Assembly: GCF_000725285.1 (NCBI RefSeq)
Contig: NZ_CP007161.1
Span: 3,448,213-3,512,212, forward strand
Source of the DNA: Virgibacillus sp. SK37
Lineage (GTDB): Bacteria; Bacillota; Bacilli; Bacillales; Amphibacillaceae
Direction of reading: 5' to 3'
DNA: 64,000 bases
The position numbers were made by a program, and so were the translations under genes. Shown here one piece after another: positions 62,517 through 64,000 of this stretch. The notes beneath the pieces were generated by a model. The model was not told the DNA's origin. It did not search any database and was given only the letters and a program-made list of their open reading frames with translations. Numbering within the stretch: the stretch's first letter is position 1; each line of letters begins with the position of its first letter.

Positions 62517-63049
62517 TATCTGTTCATACTGGAGAAAAAGTCAGCTAATGGATCTTCCTCTTCTTCTTCCTTCTCTTCTTCCTGATGGATGTCTAGATCC
62601 AATCCGTCCATACTCATATCATCCAGATTACCGATAAACGATTCCTCCGGTTTCTCATCCTCTTCCTCAGCCACAGCTGATTCCTGCAAATATAATGCTT
62701 CATCAATGTTGCTTGTATTACTATTTAAAGCAGCGAGAAGCGAGGAAGCACGCATTGGATCACTCAGTAACTGGTATAAGATAGTGCCAATTAACGCTTC
62801 CGAGTGTTCGTGCTTTAACCAGCTTTTTTGCTCTTTTGTCAATTGTTTCGGCAAAGGGATGGTGATTGTTTCTCTTTCCCTGGAAAATGTTTCGTTAACA
62901 CCTTTTAAAACATATTGAGCAATTTCACTCGAGAAGTTTCTTCTTTCCCTCTCCTTAAGTCTTTGCAATTGTTTTAAAAGATAATCAGGTGTATCGGAAG
63001 GAACACGAAAGGTTATTGATTGCCCGCGTTCTATACTTTTATTAGACAT
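62516..63049 (-). CDS. parR: ParR-like DNA-binding adaptor of an actin-type segregation system
   Basis: The 177-residue protein is encoded directly after ParM. The N-terminal 60 residues (SITFRVPSDTPDYLLKQLQRLKERERRNFSSEIAQYVLKGV) look like a ribbon-helix-helix DNA-binding domain. A helical middle part follows, then a strongly acidic linker (EEDEKPEES, EEEKEEEEEDPL) and the short C-terminal motif LADFFSSMNR, which by analogy with ParR would contact the ParM filament tip. It is nine bases downstream of the parM stop. The call relies on gene context and architecture, so it is moderately sure. Confidence 0.75.
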   Translation of the reverse strand: MSNKSIERGQSITFRVPSDTPDYLLKQLQRLKERERRNFSSEIAQYVLKGVNETFSRERETITIPLPKQLTKEQKSWLKHEHSEALIGTILYQLLSDPMRASSLLAALNSNTSNIDEALYLQESAVAEEEDEKPEESFIGNLDDMSMDGLDLDIHQEEEKEEEEEDPLADFFSSMNR

Positions 63050-63058
63050 GATCTCACC

Positions 63059-64000
63059 CTATTTTGTTTTTGCAGTTGTTTCTTCTTCCTTTTTCACATT
63101 TTTTGCTGATTTATTAACAAAATCTGTAATTAGTTTATAATAGGCATTTGCCATCATCCATATACTTTCAGATTCGTCTTCAAAGAACTCAATATTGAAT
63201 CCATCTAACTTGTTATTTAGCGCTTTTATATAATCCTTTAAGACAGCCGATCCGCCACCAACGAAGTAGCAAATTTCCGATTGAGAGTTTTTTGACCATA
63301 CATTACGTAGAAAGCGATATTCCTTCTTAGCAAGCTCTAATAGGATATGATCTGTTATATCGTGAACGTTGGTTCTACTTCCTTTTACCATGATGTGATG
63401 GCGATCATTCTTTCTAGTGATAATATCTACCACATCTCGTCTGCTGTCAAGCTCCACTCCGTGTTTGGAACGAATCTCTTCACGAATTTGCTCTAAAGAC
63501 TCTGATACACCCAAATTAAACCCTTGCGCTTTATCATCGTCTACATTGCGATTCTTAATCACAGCGATGTCTGTGGATAGTCCTCCGATATCCTGAATAA
63601 GAATTTGTTTATTAATTAATTCTTTATTAATTACCTTTAGATCATTATCCATAATCAGATTTACATATGCCGCAAATCCTTCAGGGTATACTTTTACTTC
63701 ATCAAATTTAATATTTACTTTCTTCCCTTGATGTTTAGGTGTAACTAAAAATTCTACCTGATGAACAGACCCCAGCAATTGTGATCTGTAGCCGACATCT
63801 TTACCTTCTTTTACTTCACGGAGAGGCAGCCCCGTACCCAAGATATAATTTGCATCAATGGTGTCATTTTTCACTGCTTTAAAAGCTTCACTTTCTACTG
63901 CATCCAAAGCTAAAGAAGCAAATAACATAATTAATGTTTGGTCTTCCTCTGACTTGCTACTCCCAGGGTCTAGTTCAGTGGAGTTAGTAGTTTTCGTTGC
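63059..64000 (-). CDS. parM: ParM/StbA family actin-like ATPase (5' end beyond window)
   Basis: The frame is open to the window edge and gives 313 visible residues; the first in-window codons read ATKTTNSTELDPGSSKSEEDQ. The second actin phosphate motif is clear as IQDIGGLSTDIAVI, and the adenosine motif as YFVGGGSAVLKDYI near the C-terminus. TGLPLREVKEGKDVGYRSQL matches the StbA/ParM middle region. The N-terminal phosphate loop lies outside the window. ParM polymerises in the presence of ATP to push sister DNA apart, using ParR bound to parC. No parC-like iterons are visible here; they would be expected upstream, outside the window. Confidence 0.85.
   Translation of the reverse strand, partial: ATKTTNSTELDPGSSKSEEDQTLIMLFASLALDAVESEAFKAVKNDTIDANYILGTGLPLREVKEGKDVGYRSQLLGSVHQVEFLVTPKHQGKKVNIKFDEVKVYPEGFAAYVNLIMDNDLKVINKELINKQILIQDIGGLSTDIAVIKNRNVDDDKAQGFNLGVSESLEQIREEIRSKHGVELDSRRDVVDIITRKNDRHHIMVKGSRTNVHDITDHILLELAKKEYRFLRNVWSKNSQSEICYFVGGGSAVLKDYIKALNNKLDGFNIEFFEDESESIWMMANAYYKLITDFVNKSAKNVKKEEETTAKTK

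Overview
The window reads as chromosomal DNA from a low-GC, Gram-positive, probably halotolerant member of the Bacillaceae (Oceanobacillus/Virgibacillus-like). The evidence is AT-rich sequence with strong AGGAGG ribosome binding sites, CcpA (cre), NrdR and Fnr/Rex-type operators of Bacillus form, lipoprotein signal peptides, an Opp system, class Ib nrdEF, Bacillus-type gluconate genes, and a carnitine/betaine osmolyte cluster. The genus is an inference. I found no rRNA, tRNA or CRISPR, and no transposase gene.

Layout. 1-5.1 kb: the 3'-truncated end of a MATE efflux pump, then a TAXI-type TRAP operon (binding lipoprotein, DUF1850 protein, fused permease). 5.3-6.9 kb: an acyl-CoA synthetase. 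7.1-13.1 kb: an oppABCDF-type peptide importer with a perfect cre site in the oppA promoter. 13.4-20.4 kb: small membrane proteins, a nitronate monooxygenase-like flavoprotein, repeat element A, a SWIM/SNF2 helicase and an MFS transporter. 20.5-25.6 kb: gluconate catabolism (RpiR regulator divergent from 6-phosphogluconate dehydrogenase, gluconate permease and gluconokinase). 25.7-35.4 kb: a TauE-like exporter, a YfcC carrier, a Cu/Zn SOD lipoprotein, a DoxX protein behind an Fnr/Rex-like palindrome, a GntR(YtrA)-ABC exporter cassette, a flavin reductase and a secreted amidase. 35.5-42 kb: a 40-bp tandem repeat, a MerR-methyltransferase fusion with a DUF2785 partner, a kinase-like ATPase, an amidohydrolase, two GNAT enzymes and two hypotheticals. 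42-47 kb: repeat element B, then the nrdE-flavodoxin-nrdF operon under two NrdR boxes, a cobalamin riboswitch and an intrinsic terminator. 46.8-52.2 kb: a LysR regulator divergent from gdhA, and an ABC_sub_bind-type ABC importer. 52.4-56.7 kb: a likely carnitine-to-glycine-betaine cluster (thioesterase, carnitine dehydrogenase, BKACE enzyme, divergent BCCT carrier) with two perfect inverted repeats in the divergent promoter region. 56.8-64 kb: repeat element C, an MBL hydrolase, a DUF421 protein, asparagine synthetase, FdhD, and a ParR/ParM actin-type segregation pair cut by the window edge.

The most unusual structure is a family of three non-coding, MITE-like interspersed elements (A, B, C; about 0.46-0.78 kb). 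They share conserved ends and a conserved central arm, but their GC-rich core cassettes are inverted, expanded or tandemly duplicated between copies. Next in interest are the NrdR plus B12-riboswitch control of class Ib ribonucleotide reductase and the MerR-methyltransferase/DUF2785 pair, whose promoter has the 19-bp spacer typical of MerR regulation.
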